Shown here one piece after another: positions 1 to 8,507 of a DNA stretch of 17,785 bases. This DNA comes from Oscillospiraceae bacterium. Lineage in GTDB: Bacteria; Bacillota; Clostridia; Oscillospirales; Oscillospiraceae. The notes below the pieces were generated by a model that saw nothing but the letters and a program-made list of their open reading frames with translations, did no database searches and was not told the DNA's origin. The DNA is taken from the NCBI GenBank assembly GCA_020025375.1, contig JAHHSF010000011.1:1-17785 (forward strand). Direction: 5' to 3'. How positions within the stretch are numbered: position 1 is the stretch's first letter; the number at the start of each line of letters is the position of its first letter. Made by a program: the position numbers and the translations under genes.

Positions 1-694
1 GACCCTCCATGGTGGTTTCACGGGGCTGCTCGTCGGTATCGAACACGATGGGGTCTTTCTTGCGCTGGGGGATGACCACGGGGGTGATCTCGTCCTTGAA
101 GATTCCGGTGGCCACGGCCTCAGCGGCCCGGCGCTGGCTCTCAAAGGCGAAGGCATCCATGTCCTCGCGGCTGATGTTGTACTTCTCAGCCACGTTCTCA
201 GCGGTGTCGCCCATGCCAAAGGCACCGTACATATCCTGAGGCTGAGCCCGGCGGGCACCCTCCACAATGGGATCGTAAATGGTGTTGTTGCCGGTGTTGT
301 AGCCGTAGCGGGCGTTCCACAGCTCGAAGTGGGTGGCGCTCATGGCCTCCACGCCGCCGGCGATGACAACATCGGCATCAGCGTTGCGGATGTCGTTGGC
401 GGCGCAGTTCACGGACTGGAGGGAGGAGCCGCACTGCATCATCAGGGTGTAGGCGGGGACCTCCTCGGGGATGCCGGCGGCCAGAGCGCAGACCCGGGCG
501 ATGTTGGAAGCCACGGCGTTCTGCTTCACCTGGGCGATGACCACCTCGTCCACCAGCTTGGGGTCCAGGTGGTTGCGTTCCAGAAGAGCCTTACACACGG
601 TGGCACCCATCTCATGGGCCTGCACGTTCTTCATGGTGCCGCCCATCCGGCCCACGGGGGTACGGACGGCGTCGATGATATAAACTTCTCTCAT
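1..694 (-). CDS. Thiolase (acetyl-CoA C-acetyltransferase), 3' end cut by window edge
   Basis: Catalyses the reversible thiolysis of 3-ketoacyl-CoA, typically acetoacetyl-CoA + CoA to two acetyl-CoA, in the cytoplasm. The visible 231 residues start MREVYIIDAVRTPVGRMGG, the standard thiolase N-terminus. The nucleophilic cysteine is Cys88 in MMQCGSSLQS. Most family members read CGSGLQA here, so Ser for Gly at the fourth position is a small departure. IAGGVEAMS (about 111-119) is also typical. The start is set by GAAGGAG about 9 bases upstream. It lies 30 bases after the malic enzyme and is the last gene of the operon that can be seen; the C-terminal His and Cys catalytic residues lie outside the window. 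In this context it could consume acetoacetyl-CoA made from the acetoacetate released by the keto acid cleavage enzyme at 6722, or feed butyrate synthesis. The CoA-transferase needed to activate acetoacetate is not in view. Confidence 0.93.
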   Translation of the reverse strand, partial: MREVYIIDAVRTPVGRMGGTMKNVQAHEMGATVCKALLERNHLDPKLVDEVVIAQVKQNAVASNIARVCALAAGIPEEVPAYTLMMQCGSSLQSVNCAANDIRNADADVVIAGGVEAMSATHFELWNARYGYNTGNNTIYDPIVEGARRAQPQDMYGAFGMGDTAENVAEKYNISREDMDAFAFESQRRAAEAVATGIFKDEITPVVIPQRKKDPIVFDTDEQPRETTMEG

Positions 695-724
695 GAAAAA
701 GATCTCCTTCGTTTCAGTATTGGG

Positions 725-1897
725 TCAGATGCGGGCGATGCCCTGCTCCTTGGCCTCATCGGCCACAGCCTTGGCCACAGCCTCGGCCACGGACTTGTCC
801 AGGACGGAGGGGATGATGTACTCGGGGGAAAGCTTGTCGGCGGGCACCAGAGCGGCCAGGGCCTTGGCGGCGCGGATCTTCATGCCCTCGGTGATGTCGG
901 TGGCGCGGACCATCAGGGCACCCTTGAAGATGCCGGGGAAGACCAGAACGTTGTTGATCTGGTTGGGGAAGTCGCTCCGGCCGGTGCCCACCACGGCGGC
1001 ACCGCCCTTGAGAGCCTCATCGGGCATGATCTCGGGCACGGGGTTGGCCATGGGGAAGACAATGCCATTATTCATGGTGGACACCATCTCGGCGGTGACC
1101 AGGCCGGGACGGGACACGCCCACAAAGGCGTCGGCACCCTTCATGGCATCGGCCAGAGTGCCGTGCTCGTGGTTCAGGTTGGAGATGTGAGAGATCTCCT
1201 CCTGACCGGCGTTCAGGCCCTCATCGCCCTCGCAGATGATGCCGTTGATGTCGCACATGACCACATTGCCGAAGCCCATCTTGATGAGAAGCTTGCCGAT
1301 GGCGATGCCGGCGGCGCCGGCGCCGTTGATGACGATCTTGATCTTGCCCATCTCCTTGCCGGTGACCTTCACGGCGTTGAGCATGGCGGCGGCCACCACG
1401 ATGGCGGTGCCGTGCTGATCGTCGTGGAACACGGGGATGTCGCAGATCTCCTTCAGGCGGCGCTCCACCTCGAAGCAGCGGGGGGCACCGATGTCCTCCA
1501 GGTTAATGCCGCCGAAGCTCTTGGAGATGAGGTAGATGGTCTCCACCAGCTTGTCCACGTCCTTGGTGTCCACGCAGATGGGGAAGGCGTCCACGTCACC
1601 GAACTCCTTGAACAGGGCGCACTTGCCCTCCATGACGGGCATACCGGCGGCGGGTCCGATGTCGCCCAGGCCGAGAACGGCGGAGCCGTCGGTGATGACG
1701 GCCACCAGGTTGTTCCGGCGGGTCAGCTCAAAGGACTTGTTGTAGTCGGCGGCGATCTCCCGACAGGGCTGGGCCACGCCGGGGGTGTAGAGCAGGGAGA
1801 GGTCCTCGCGGGTCTCCACGTGCTTGCGGCTGATGACTTCAATCTTGCCCTTCATCTCATAGTGAAGGTCTAAAGACTGCTTGCTGATCTCATCCAT
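725..1897 (-). CDS. NAD(P)-dependent malic enzyme (oxaloacetate-decarboxylating), 390 aa
   Basis: Oxidatively decarboxylates malate to pyruvate and CO2 with reduction of NAD(P). The length (390 aa) matches the short bacterial malic enzymes without the phosphotransacetylase tail of E. coli MaeB. Visible motifs are LYTPGVAQPC (36-45, substrate-binding Tyr37), PVMEGKCALF (87-96, Lys92), LEDIGAP (133-139, metal-binding acids), FHDDQHGTA (157-165), the Rossmann loop GAGAAG (192-197), and FPMANPVPEI near the nucleotide site. The start is chosen from an AGAAGG ribosome site about 9 bases upstream. It is 78 bases from the fumC stop, so it may be read from the same mRNA; I see no convincing terminator in that gap. 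Placed after two fumarases, it completes a fumarate-malate-pyruvate route. Cofactor preference cannot be told from the sequence alone. Confidence 0.95.
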   Translation of the reverse strand: MDEISKQSLDLHYEMKGKIEVISRKHVETREDLSLLYTPGVAQPCREIAADYNKSFELTRRNNLVAVITDGSAVLGLGDIGPAAGMPVMEGKCALFKEFGDVDAFPICVDTKDVDKLVETIYLISKSFGGINLEDIGAPRCFEVERRLKEICDIPVFHDDQHGTAIVVAAAMLNAVKVTGKEMGKIKIVINGAGAAGIAIGKLLIKMGFGNVVMCDINGIICEGDEGLNAGQEEISHISNLNHEHGTLADAMKGADAFVGVSRPGLVTAEMVSTMNNGIVFPMANPVPEIMPDEALKGGAAVVGTGRSDFPNQINNVLVFPGIFKGALMVRATDITEGMKIRAAKALAALVPADKLSPEYIIPSVLDKSVAEAVAKAVADEAKEQGIARI

Positions 1898-1975
1898 TTT
1901 ATATACCTTCTTTTATAAAGTTATCAGGGGGAAGATGGGGGGAAGGCCTCTGGCAGATTGAAATGATGCCGGACC

Positions 1976-3352
<1,377 letters not shown>

Positions 3353-3370
3353 GTCAAAACGCTCCTTTCC

Positions 3371-3964
3371 TTAGTCCAGAGGATAAAGCTCGTCAATCTT
3401 CTTGAGAGCGGCGGCCTTCAGGTTGGCGTAGATGCTGTTGCCCTGGGTATCCATGCCTACCACCAGGGGGCCGAACTCCTTGGCCTCCAGGTGCCAGACG
3501 GCCTCGGGCATGCCCATCTCGAACCAGTTCACGTCCACGATGCGCTCCACGCCCTGGGCCAGCTTGGCGGCGCAACCGGGGGCGGCCTGGAAGTAGACGT
3601 AGCCGTACTTCTTACAGGCCTCCATGGTGTCGTCGCCCATGCCGCCCTTGCCCAGGATGGCCTTGACGCCCATCTTACCGACCATGTCGGCGTAGGGCTC
3701 CATGCGGATGGAGGTGGTGGGACCAATGACGTTTAGACGCCAAGAGCCGTCCTCGTTCTTCAGGCAGACGGGACCGGCGTGGAACACGGCGGCACCGTTG
3801 AAGTCCTTGGGCAGGGGCTCTCCGGCCTCCAGCAGGCCGCGGATCTTGAAGTGGGCCATGTCCCGGGCAGTGAAGATGTTGCCGCTCAGGTAGACCACGT
3901 CGCCGATGTTCAGCTTACGCATATCCTCTTCCTTGAGAGGGGTAGACAGATGATAAACAGCCAT
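3371..3964 (-). CDS. Fumarate hydratase class I / tartrate dehydratase beta subunit, 197 aa
   Basis: Small subunit of a two-subunit Fe-S hydro-lyase (FumA C-terminal domain, TtdB or MmcC type); binds the substrate carboxylate next to the alpha-subunit cluster. Motifs seen are GDVVYLSGNIFTARDMAH, HAGPV, GPTTSIRMEPY and GKGGMGDDT, all expected of this family. The frame stays open to 4018, but the true start is the ATG at 3964 (MAVYHLSTPL), which has a strong AAAGGAG site about 9-12 bases upstream. The longer version would run into the alpha subunit and has no ribosome site. It begins 22 bases after the alpha stop, consistent with translational coupling of the two subunits. Substrate may be fumarate, tartrate, mesaconate or another 2-hydroxy diacid; the beta subunit does not decide this. 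Confidence 0.93.
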   Translation of the reverse strand: MAVYHLSTPLKEEDMRKLNIGDVVYLSGNIFTARDMAHFKIRGLLEAGEPLPKDFNGAAVFHAGPVCLKNEDGSWRLNVIGPTTSIRMEPYADMVGKMGVKAILGKGGMGDDTMEACKKYGYVYFQAAPGCAAKLAQGVERIVDVNWFEMGMPEAVWHLEAKEFGPLVVGMDTQGNSIYANLKAAALKKIDELYPLD

Positions 3965-3986
3965 GTTTTCCAATCTCCTTTCCCGA

Positions 3987-4877
3987 TTACAGCAACTTCT
4001 CGACCCGGCCGTCATCATAGATCCGGATGCCGGCGCGGCGGGCGACCCAGCAGTGGAAGTTGATGCAAACGGGGGCGATGGCGGTGTGGGTGGCGGCGGT
4101 GGCGATCTTCACCGCCAGGCAGACGGTGTCGCCACCGGTACCGGCGGCACCCAGACCCAGGGAGTTGATGTTGTCCTTTAGCTCCTTCTCCAGACGGGCC
4201 AGGAGGGGGTCGGGGTTCTCATCGGTCCAGTTCCGGGTGCTGATGGCCTCACGGCTGAGCTTGCCGGCGATATCCATCTGGCCGCCGATGCCGATGCCGA
4301 TGCCGAAGGGAGGGCAGGGCTTGCCGCCGGCGTTAACGGCGGTCTCCATCACCAAACGCTTCAGTCCCTGGAAGTCCTTATCCAGGCCCAGGGTGGCGGT
4401 GGTCATGATTTTCATGGCGTTGCCCAGCTCGGCGCCGCAACCCTTGAAGCTGATGATGAAGTCCACATACTTCTGACCGGGATGATACTGATACTCGATG
4501 TTGGGCACACCCTTGCCGGTGTTGTTACCGGGGTTGTGGCGGGTGAGGGGATCCACGATGCTGGGACGGAGGTAGCCCTTCTTGGTGGCCTCGGCCACGG
4601 CCTCGCCAATGACCTCGGAGATGTAGTTGGGGAAATTGTCGTCGCCGTAGGAAAGCCAGGTGGTGGGATAGCCGGGGGACTGGCACACGGCCTTGTCGGC
4701 CTCCTTGGCCGCGGACAGGTTCTCCAGCATGGAGGAGAGCATGCTCTTGGCGGTCTCGTTGGTCTCGCGGGCCAGGGCATCCTCCACCAGGCCCTTCACG
4801 TCGGCCGAAATCTCGGTCACGGCGCGGATGACAGCGTCATGGACAGACTGGCGAATCAATGCTTCGTGTTGGTTCAT
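3987..4877 (-). CDS. Fumarate hydratase class I / tartrate dehydratase alpha subunit, 296 aa, with variant motifs
   Basis: Large subunit carrying the catalytic [4Fe-4S] cluster of a class I fumarase-type hydro-lyase. Three cysteines are placed as cluster ligands expect: Cys65 (VCQSPGY), Cys188 (KPCPPFGIGIGIGG) and Cys276 (INFHCWVARRAG). Two motifs differ from what I know as the fumarase pattern: CQSPG replaces CQDTG around the first ligand, and KGCGAEL (145-151) replaces KGGGSEN. This hints at a paralogue with another substrate, such as tartrate, mesaconate or a citramalate-type acid. I chose the ATG at 4877 (MNQHEALIRQ) because GGAG lies 9 bases upstream of it; the upstream in-frame ATG at 4892 has no ribosome site and itself overlaps that GGAG. 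The gene is 56 bases from the MmgE/PrpD stop and directly precedes its beta partner. Confidence 0.9.
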   Translation of the reverse strand: MNQHEALIRQSVHDAVIRAVTEISADVKGLVEDALARETNETAKSMLSSMLENLSAAKEADKAVCQSPGYPTTWLSYGDDNFPNYISEVIGEAVAEATKKGYLRPSIVDPLTRHNPGNNTGKGVPNIEYQYHPGQKYVDFIISFKGCGAELGNAMKIMTTATLGLDKDFQGLKRLVMETAVNAGGKPCPPFGIGIGIGGQMDIAGKLSREAISTRNWTDENPDPLLARLEKELKDNINSLGLGAAGTGGDTVCLAVKIATAATHTAIAPVCINFHCWVARRAGIRIYDDGRVEKLL

Positions 4878-4889
4878 TCTTAATCGCTC

Positions 4890-4921
4890 CATTTCTACTA
4901 TAATATAAGGCTGACAGCCTT
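4890..4921 (-). promoter_or_regulatory. Palindrome and possible internal promoter between mmgE and the fumarase alpha gene
   Basis: AAGGCTGACAGCCTT (4907-4921) is a perfect 15-base palindrome with a single-base centre. On the minus strand it is followed at once by TATATTATAG, which resembles a -10 element, shortly before the fumarase alpha start. It may be an operator for a secondary promoter or a short RNA hairpin in the intercistronic gap. It does not match the TGGTATACCA operator found elsewhere in the window. No good -35 sequence was seen. Confidence 0.35.
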
Positions 4922-4933
4922 GGACGCACTTCG

Positions 4934-6295
4934 TTAGGAGAGGGAGGAGAAGAGGTCGTTCACGTCCTCCAGCTTCTCCAGGGTGGTAACGGCCTGGGTC
5001 AGGGCATTACGCTGGTCTTCGGAGAGAAGGTCCCGGGTCAGGCCGTGAAACTTGGTGTGCGCGGCATCCCAATCAAAGGGATTATTGAAGTCGCCAAAGG
5101 GGTAGATGACTTCCTGGGTAATGACCCGGCCGTCATCCAGCTCCACCTCCAGCCGGTGAGGCCACTGGTTGGGGTCCTTCTGATAAAGGCCTTCCAGCCG
5201 GTCGTCCACCACTACAGTCGTGCAAGCCATGAGCCGCTGGGCCTCCGGGTCGGAGGTGCAGGCGGGGGTGAAGACGCTGTCCTGCAGGTTCCCGTGGAGG
5301 AAACAGGCGGCGATGCAGTACTGGGCGCTGAACTTGAAGCCGTAGGGGGTGGCGGGGGAGGGAGCATCCACCGTGTCCTTTGCCACCTGATAGGTATAGT
5401 CGGTGATGCGGACGATGTGCTTTGGGTCCAGAGCGTGCTCCTGCTGGATGAGGTCCACGCAGTAGTCGGCGGAGTGGGTGTGGCGGCAACAGGCATAGGG
5501 CTTGAAAGAGTTGGACAGGATTTTGTATTCTTTCTTGTCCAGATCCTTTACTAAGGCCTCGGGCTTGTTGTCCGGGGTAAGGGCCCCCAGCAGACCGCGG
5601 TCACCGGCCAGAATATCCTGGGCGGCGGTAAAGCCAAGGGAGGCCAGTTCGGCAGCCCGGATACCGCAGAGAGTGGCGTTGGCGGTGTGGAGGGTCTTGC
5701 TCATCGCGCCGTCCACGATGAACTGCCACAGGCCGGCGGCCTGTGTGCCGGCGGAACCGATGGCGTGGAGGAGCTGGTCAGCGGTGAGGCCCATCAGCTT
5801 ACCGGCGGCCACGGCGGCGCAGAAGCTGCCCACCACGCTGGTGGTATGCCAGTAGTGATAGGCGCTGGGGTTGATGGCCTCCCCGATGCGGGCGCCAATC
5901 TCATAGCCGGCCACGATGGCGGCGATTACCTCCTTGCCGGAGCGGTGGTACTTTTGGGCAACCGCCAGAGCGGCGGGGATAGTGACAGCGCCCAGATGGG
6001 TAATAGAGGAGTTATGTACGTCGTCCATGTCGATGACATGAGAGCAGGCGGCGTTGAGAGCGGCGGCGTTCTCGCAAAGGGCGCCGTGCCAATCGGGTGC
6101 CCAGACGGTGGCCTCGGCGTCACCGTGCTTCTGGGCAAAATAGGAATTCCAAATGGTTCCCTGGGGCTGGACGGTTCCTGCCAGCGCCACGCCGATGAGG
6201 TCCTCAACGCACATCTTGGTGACCTCTACCGTTTCGGGTGAGAGGGATTCATAGGTGATTCCGTGGAGAAAATCAGATAATTGTTTTGTCAGCAT
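4934..6295 (-). CDS. MmgE/PrpD family enzyme, 453 aa, substrate unknown
   Basis: This family includes 2-methylcitrate dehydratase, cis-aconitate decarboxylase and iminodisuccinate epimerase, so it handles tri- and dicarboxylic acids by proton abstraction next to a carboxylate. The 453-aa length is normal. Visible features are HVIDMDDVHNSSITHLGAV (86-104), YHYWHTTSVVG (147-157, with His150), GAMSKTLHTANA (196-207, with Lys200) and KPYACCRHTH (265-274). They correspond plausibly to the Asp, His, His, Lys and His active-site positions described for cis-aconitate decarboxylase. Exact function cannot be assigned. The start has GAGG about 6 bases upstream. It is the first gene of the leftward operon, immediately before fumarase subunits, so its product may well be a substrate of a hydratase or yield fumarate. 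No citrate or methylcitrate synthase gene is visible here, which argues against a standard methylcitrate cycle. Confidence 0.9.
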   Translation of the reverse strand: MLTKQLSDFLHGITYESLSPETVEVTKMCVEDLIGVALAGTVQPQGTIWNSYFAQKHGDAEATVWAPDWHGALCENAAALNAACSHVIDMDDVHNSSITHLGAVTIPAALAVAQKYHRSGKEVIAAIVAGYEIGARIGEAINPSAYHYWHTTSVVGSFCAAVAAGKLMGLTADQLLHAIGSAGTQAAGLWQFIVDGAMSKTLHTANATLCGIRAAELASLGFTAAQDILAGDRGLLGALTPDNKPEALVKDLDKKEYKILSNSFKPYACCRHTHSADYCVDLIQQEHALDPKHIVRITDYTYQVAKDTVDAPSPATPYGFKFSAQYCIAACFLHGNLQDSVFTPACTSDPEAQRLMACTTVVVDDRLEGLYQKDPNQWPHRLEVELDDGRVITQEVIYPFGDFNNPFDWDAAHTKFHGLTRDLLSEDQRNALTQAVTTLEKLEDVNDLFSSLS

Positions 6296-6315
6296 AACGA
6301 CCTCGATTTGTCAAG

Positions 6316-6335
6316 CCCGCCCGGGAAAAGGCGGG
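6316..6335 (-). other. Hairpin in the mmgE leader just before its ribosome site
   Basis: CCCGCC (6316-6321) pairs perfectly with GGCGGG (6330-6335) across an 8-base loop, close upstream of the mmgE ribosome binding site. It lacks a U-tract in the direction of mmgE, so it is not an intrinsic terminator. It could limit translation or protect the mRNA end, or be without function. Confidence 0.35.
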
Positions 6336-6417
6336 GTGATAGGAAAGAATGGGATGAAAAAGGGATACAGGAGCGGACGCGGGGAAAAAGGCAGGAAATT
6401 AAGATGATTGCCAACTC

Positions 6418-6427
6418 TGGTATACCA
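6418..6427. promoter_or_regulatory. Perfect GntR/FadR-type operator TGGTATACCA at the mmgE start site
   Basis: A perfect 10-base palindrome with the GT-N2-AC core typical of FadR-subfamily GntR operators. It lies 5 bases downstream of the mmgE -10 element, so it would cover the transcription start and allow repression. It is the best match among about ten related sites in the window, and the FCD-type regulator encoded at 7663-8472 is the obvious candidate to bind it. Confidence 0.7.
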
Positions 6428-6432
6428 TGCAG

Positions 6433-6461
6433 ATTATAGCATATTGCCTATAAAATTGGAA
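6433..6461 (-). promoter_or_regulatory. Promoter of the mmgE-fumarase-malic enzyme-thiolase operon
   Basis: On the minus strand an extended -10, TGC-TATAAT (TATAAT at 6438-6433), sits 17 bases after a weak -35, TTCCAA (6461-6456). The perfect TGG motif one base before the -10 can compensate for the weak -35. The predicted start falls within or beside the TGGTATACCA operator, giving a leader of about 130 bases. Confidence 0.65.
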
Positions 6462-6546
6462 GCGGCCAGATGAAAAATGTTTTGCAAAGACAGAAAAACG
6501 GCAATTATGATAAAAACAAGAGGGCGAAATTGGTCATTTCGGAGAA

Positions 6547-6612
6547 ATGTATACCAGTGACTTTACAGCGAGATGGAAAGAGTGGTATATTTTTTGTAGC
6601 ATGGGTATACCA
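6547..6612 (+). promoter_or_regulatory. BKACE gene promoter with three operator-like sites
   Basis: TTTACA (6562-6567), an 18-base spacer and TATATT (6586-6591) form a plausible sigma-70 promoter, with TGG before the -10 (extended -10). Operator-like sequences surround it: ATGTATACCA (6547-6556) upstream of the -35, TGGTATATTT (6583-6592) overlapping the -10, and GGGTATACCA (6603-6612) around the expected start. The last two are centred 20 bases apart, about two helical turns. The layout is repeated almost exactly at the malY promoter, which supports both as real. Confidence 0.65.
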
Positions 6613-6721
6613 AAAAGGAAACAGGAAGGCGGGGCGCCTCTCAAAATTTTGGCCACGAGGGGAAAAGCTCCCAATTTCTAACGTCTGATTCAAAAATAAA
6701 CATAAAAGGAGAAAGCTGAAT

Positions 6722-7573
6722 ATGTCTAAGACCAACAAGCTGATTATCACCTGCGCTCTGTGCGGTGGCGGCACCACCCGGAAGCAGTCCCCTTACCTGC
6801 CCCTGACTCCTCAGGAATTGGCTGATGATGCCGTCAAGGCCGTTAAGGCCGGTGCCGCTGTTATTCACATTCACGCCCGTGACGAGGAAGGCAACAACAC
6901 CATGGAGACTGACCGCTTCGTGGAGGTCGTCACCACCATCCGTGAGGCTCTGAAGGCCAACGATCTGGATGCTATCATCAACGTCACCAGCTCCGGTGCC
7001 AAGTTCTCCGAGGATTTGCGCGTGGCTCACCTGCCCATCCTGATGCCCGAGATGTGCTCTTACGATCCCGGCACCCTGAACTGGGGCAACGCCACCGTGT
7101 TTCTGAACACTCCCGCCTTCCTGGAGCGCCTGGGCAAACTGACCCAGGAGCTGGACATCAAGCCCGAGATCGAAATCTTCGACGCCGGCATGATGGGCAA
7201 TGTGGAGTACTACCTGAAGAAGGGCATCCTGAAGGCTCCTCTGCACTATCAGCTGGTCCTGGACGTGCCCGGCGGAATGCCCGGCAATCTGGAGTCCGTC
7301 CAGTACCTGGTCTCCAAGATTCCCGAGGGCTCCACCTGGTCCATCACCGGTATCGGCAAGGCTCACGTGCCCTGTATGCTGGCCGGTCTGGCCGCCGGTT
7401 GTGACAACCTGCGCGTCGGCCTGGAGGTCAGTGTTTGGTTCGACAAGAACAAGGGCGAGCTGGCAACCAACGAGCAGCTGGTCAAGCGCGCCGTCGAGTT
7501 GGGCAAGCTGGTGGGCCGTGAAATCGCCACCGCCGCCGAGGCCCGTGAGATCCTGGGCATCAAGAAGCGCTAA
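6722..7573 (+). CDS. Beta-keto acid cleavage enzyme (BKACE, DUF849; Kce-like), 283 aa
   Basis: Enzymes of this TIM-barrel family use zinc to condense a beta-keto acid with acetyl-CoA, releasing acetoacetate and a new acyl-CoA; the type example Kce acts on 3-keto-5-aminohexanoate in lysine fermentation. The N-terminus IITCALCGGGTT (8-19), the zinc ligands His49 and His51 in IHIHARDEEG, EIFDAGMMG (151-159) and the RVGLE motif with zinc ligand Glu235 are clear, and the length is typical. Oddly, the residue after Glu235 is Val (RVGLEVSVWF), where the family usually has Asp (RVGLEDN). The start has AGGAGA 8-9 bases upstream. The gene stands alone between an operator-rich promoter and a strong terminator. 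No kamA, kamDE or kdd lysine-fermentation genes are near, so another beta-keto acid is likely. Confidence 0.92.
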   Translation: MSKTNKLIITCALCGGGTTRKQSPYLPLTPQELADDAVKAVKAGAAVIHIHARDEEGNNTMETDRFVEVVTTIREALKANDLDAIINVTSSGAKFSEDLRVAHLPILMPEMCSYDPGTLNWGNATVFLNTPAFLERLGKLTQELDIKPEIEIFDAGMMGNVEYYLKKGILKAPLHYQLVLDVPGGMPGNLESVQYLVSKIPEGSTWSITGIGKAHVPCMLAGLAAGCDNLRVGLEVSVWFDKNKGELATNEQLVKRAVELGKLVGREIATAAEAREILGIKKR

Positions 7574-7596
7574 GCCCCAACTTTCATAGAATAAAG

Positions 7597-7632
7597 AACG
7601 CCGCCCGGAACCAAATGGTTCCGGGCGGCGTT
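7597..7632. terminator. Bidirectional intrinsic terminator between BKACE and gntR
   Basis: A perfect 16-base-pair stem (7597-7612 with 7617-7632), very GC-rich in the middle, closed by an AAAT loop. T-rich sequence follows on the plus side, and the minus side reads TTCTTTATTC. It lies between two convergent genes, so it can end both transcripts. Confidence 0.9.
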
Positions 7633-7662
7633 TCGTTGTTTGAGACTGAATAGAATTTGAAA

Positions 7663-8472
7663 TCAGGCCTCCAGGTCCAGGGAAAGCATCCTCCCCCCGT
7701 CCAGAACTTGGCCGTCCTTGTTGCGGACCTTTTCCATCTTGGCCTGGGAAAGGCCGGCGTCCAGCTTGGCTTTCAAGTCGGCCAGGTGTCCGGCCACGGA
7801 TTCCCGGGCGCTCTCCCCATCCCGCTGGATGATTTGGTTGAGAATGGCCTCATGGGCCAGAATGGAGTTGTAGGAAATGCCGCTCTCGTTGATGGTGAAC
7901 TGGCGGGAAATCTCCAGCAACTCAAAAAGATTTTCATAGATGGAGGAGAGAATGGAGTTATGGGCGGCCTTCACCATGGAGGAGTGAAATTGGTAGGAAA
8001 GCTGGCGCTGGCGGTGGATGTCCTCCTCGCTTTGAATACCGGGTTTCTTTTTGGCCTCCCGCATCGCCAGCATGAGTTGCTGGAGTTCGTGGATATCCTC
8101 GTTGGTGCGGCGGTGGGCGGCGTGGTAGGCGGCGAAGGTCTCCAGATTGATGCGGACCTCCAGCAGATCGGCAATGGCCCCGGCGGTGGCATTGACGGCA
8201 AAACTCATCTTGCTAATGATATCCTCGGTGGTGATGCTTCGGACGTAGGTGCCATCCCCCTGGCTGCTGTCCAGGATGCCCATGTACTCCAGAATTTTCA
8301 GGGCTTCCCGGATGGGAACACGGCTGACATTGAACTTTTCCGCCAGCTCCCGTTCGGAGGGGATTTTTTCGCCGCACTTGAGTTCTCCTCTTGAAATCAT
8401 ATCCTTGATGTTCTCAATGACGTATTCGTAGTATCGGCCTCCCTGGCCAATTTTTTTTTCAGGGACATTCAT
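7663..8472 (-). CDS. GntR family regulator, FadR subfamily with FCD domain, 269 aa
   Basis: DNA-binding transcription factor with an N-terminal winged helix (about 15-80; PSERELAEKFNVSRVPIREA at 38-57 is the classic GntR helix-turn-helix) and an all-helical FCD ligand domain (about 100-245). FCD metal-site histidines are visible at His163 (YQFHSSM), His207 (LAHEAI) and His229 (AGHLAD). The Asp usually four residues before the first His is Ser159 here, so metal binding may be altered. FCD proteins commonly sense organic acids. The ATG at 8472 is chosen because AGAGG lies 8 bases upstream; an in-frame GTG at 8481 overlaps that site. It sits between the two control regions whose TGGTATACCA-like palindromes fit this subfamily, so it is the probable local regulator and likely autoregulated. 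Confidence 0.95.
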   Translation of the reverse strand: MNVPEKKIGQGGRYYEYVIENIKDMISRGELKCGEKIPSERELAEKFNVSRVPIREALKILEYMGILDSSQGDGTYVRSITTEDIISKMSFAVNATAGAIADLLEVRINLETFAAYHAAHRRTNEDIHELQQLMLAMREAKKKPGIQSEEDIHRQRQLSYQFHSSMVKAAHNSILSSIYENLFELLEISRQFTINESGISYNSILAHEAILNQIIQRDGESARESVAGHLADLKAKLDAGLSQAKMEKVRNKDGQVLDGGRMLSLDLEA

Positions 8473-8507
8473 AATAAACACCTCTTATCGGGGATATTCT
8501 TCAGCAA

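Larger units (their letters stand above)
6296..6721. other. Divergent control region between mmgE and the BKACE gene
   Basis: A 426-base non-coding region, AT-richer than its flanking genes. It contains the leftward mmgE promoter with one perfect operator, the rightward BKACE promoter with three operator-like sites, and long leaders on both sides (about 130 and 120 bases). Short open frames here lack ribosome sites and look random. A small hairpin, AGGCG GGG CGCCT (6627-6639), lies in the BKACE leader. Confidence 0.8.

Noticed and set aside
1899..1908. GGTATATAA on the minus strand before the malic enzyme gene, resembling an operator half
   Set aside because: It overlaps the ribosome binding site, has only half of the palindrome and no promoter around it.
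4934..6295. Calling the MmgE/PrpD gene prpD of a methylcitrate cycle
   Set aside because: No prpB, prpC or acnD-type genes are nearby, and the family has several other activities.
6307..6312. TTGACA on the minus strand just before mmgE
   Set aside because: A matching -10 would fall inside the mmgE coding sequence; the extended -10 at 6433-6438 is a better promoter.
6470..6777. Short open frames in the mmgE-BKACE control region
   Set aside because: No ribosome sites; they overlap promoter and operator elements and show random composition.
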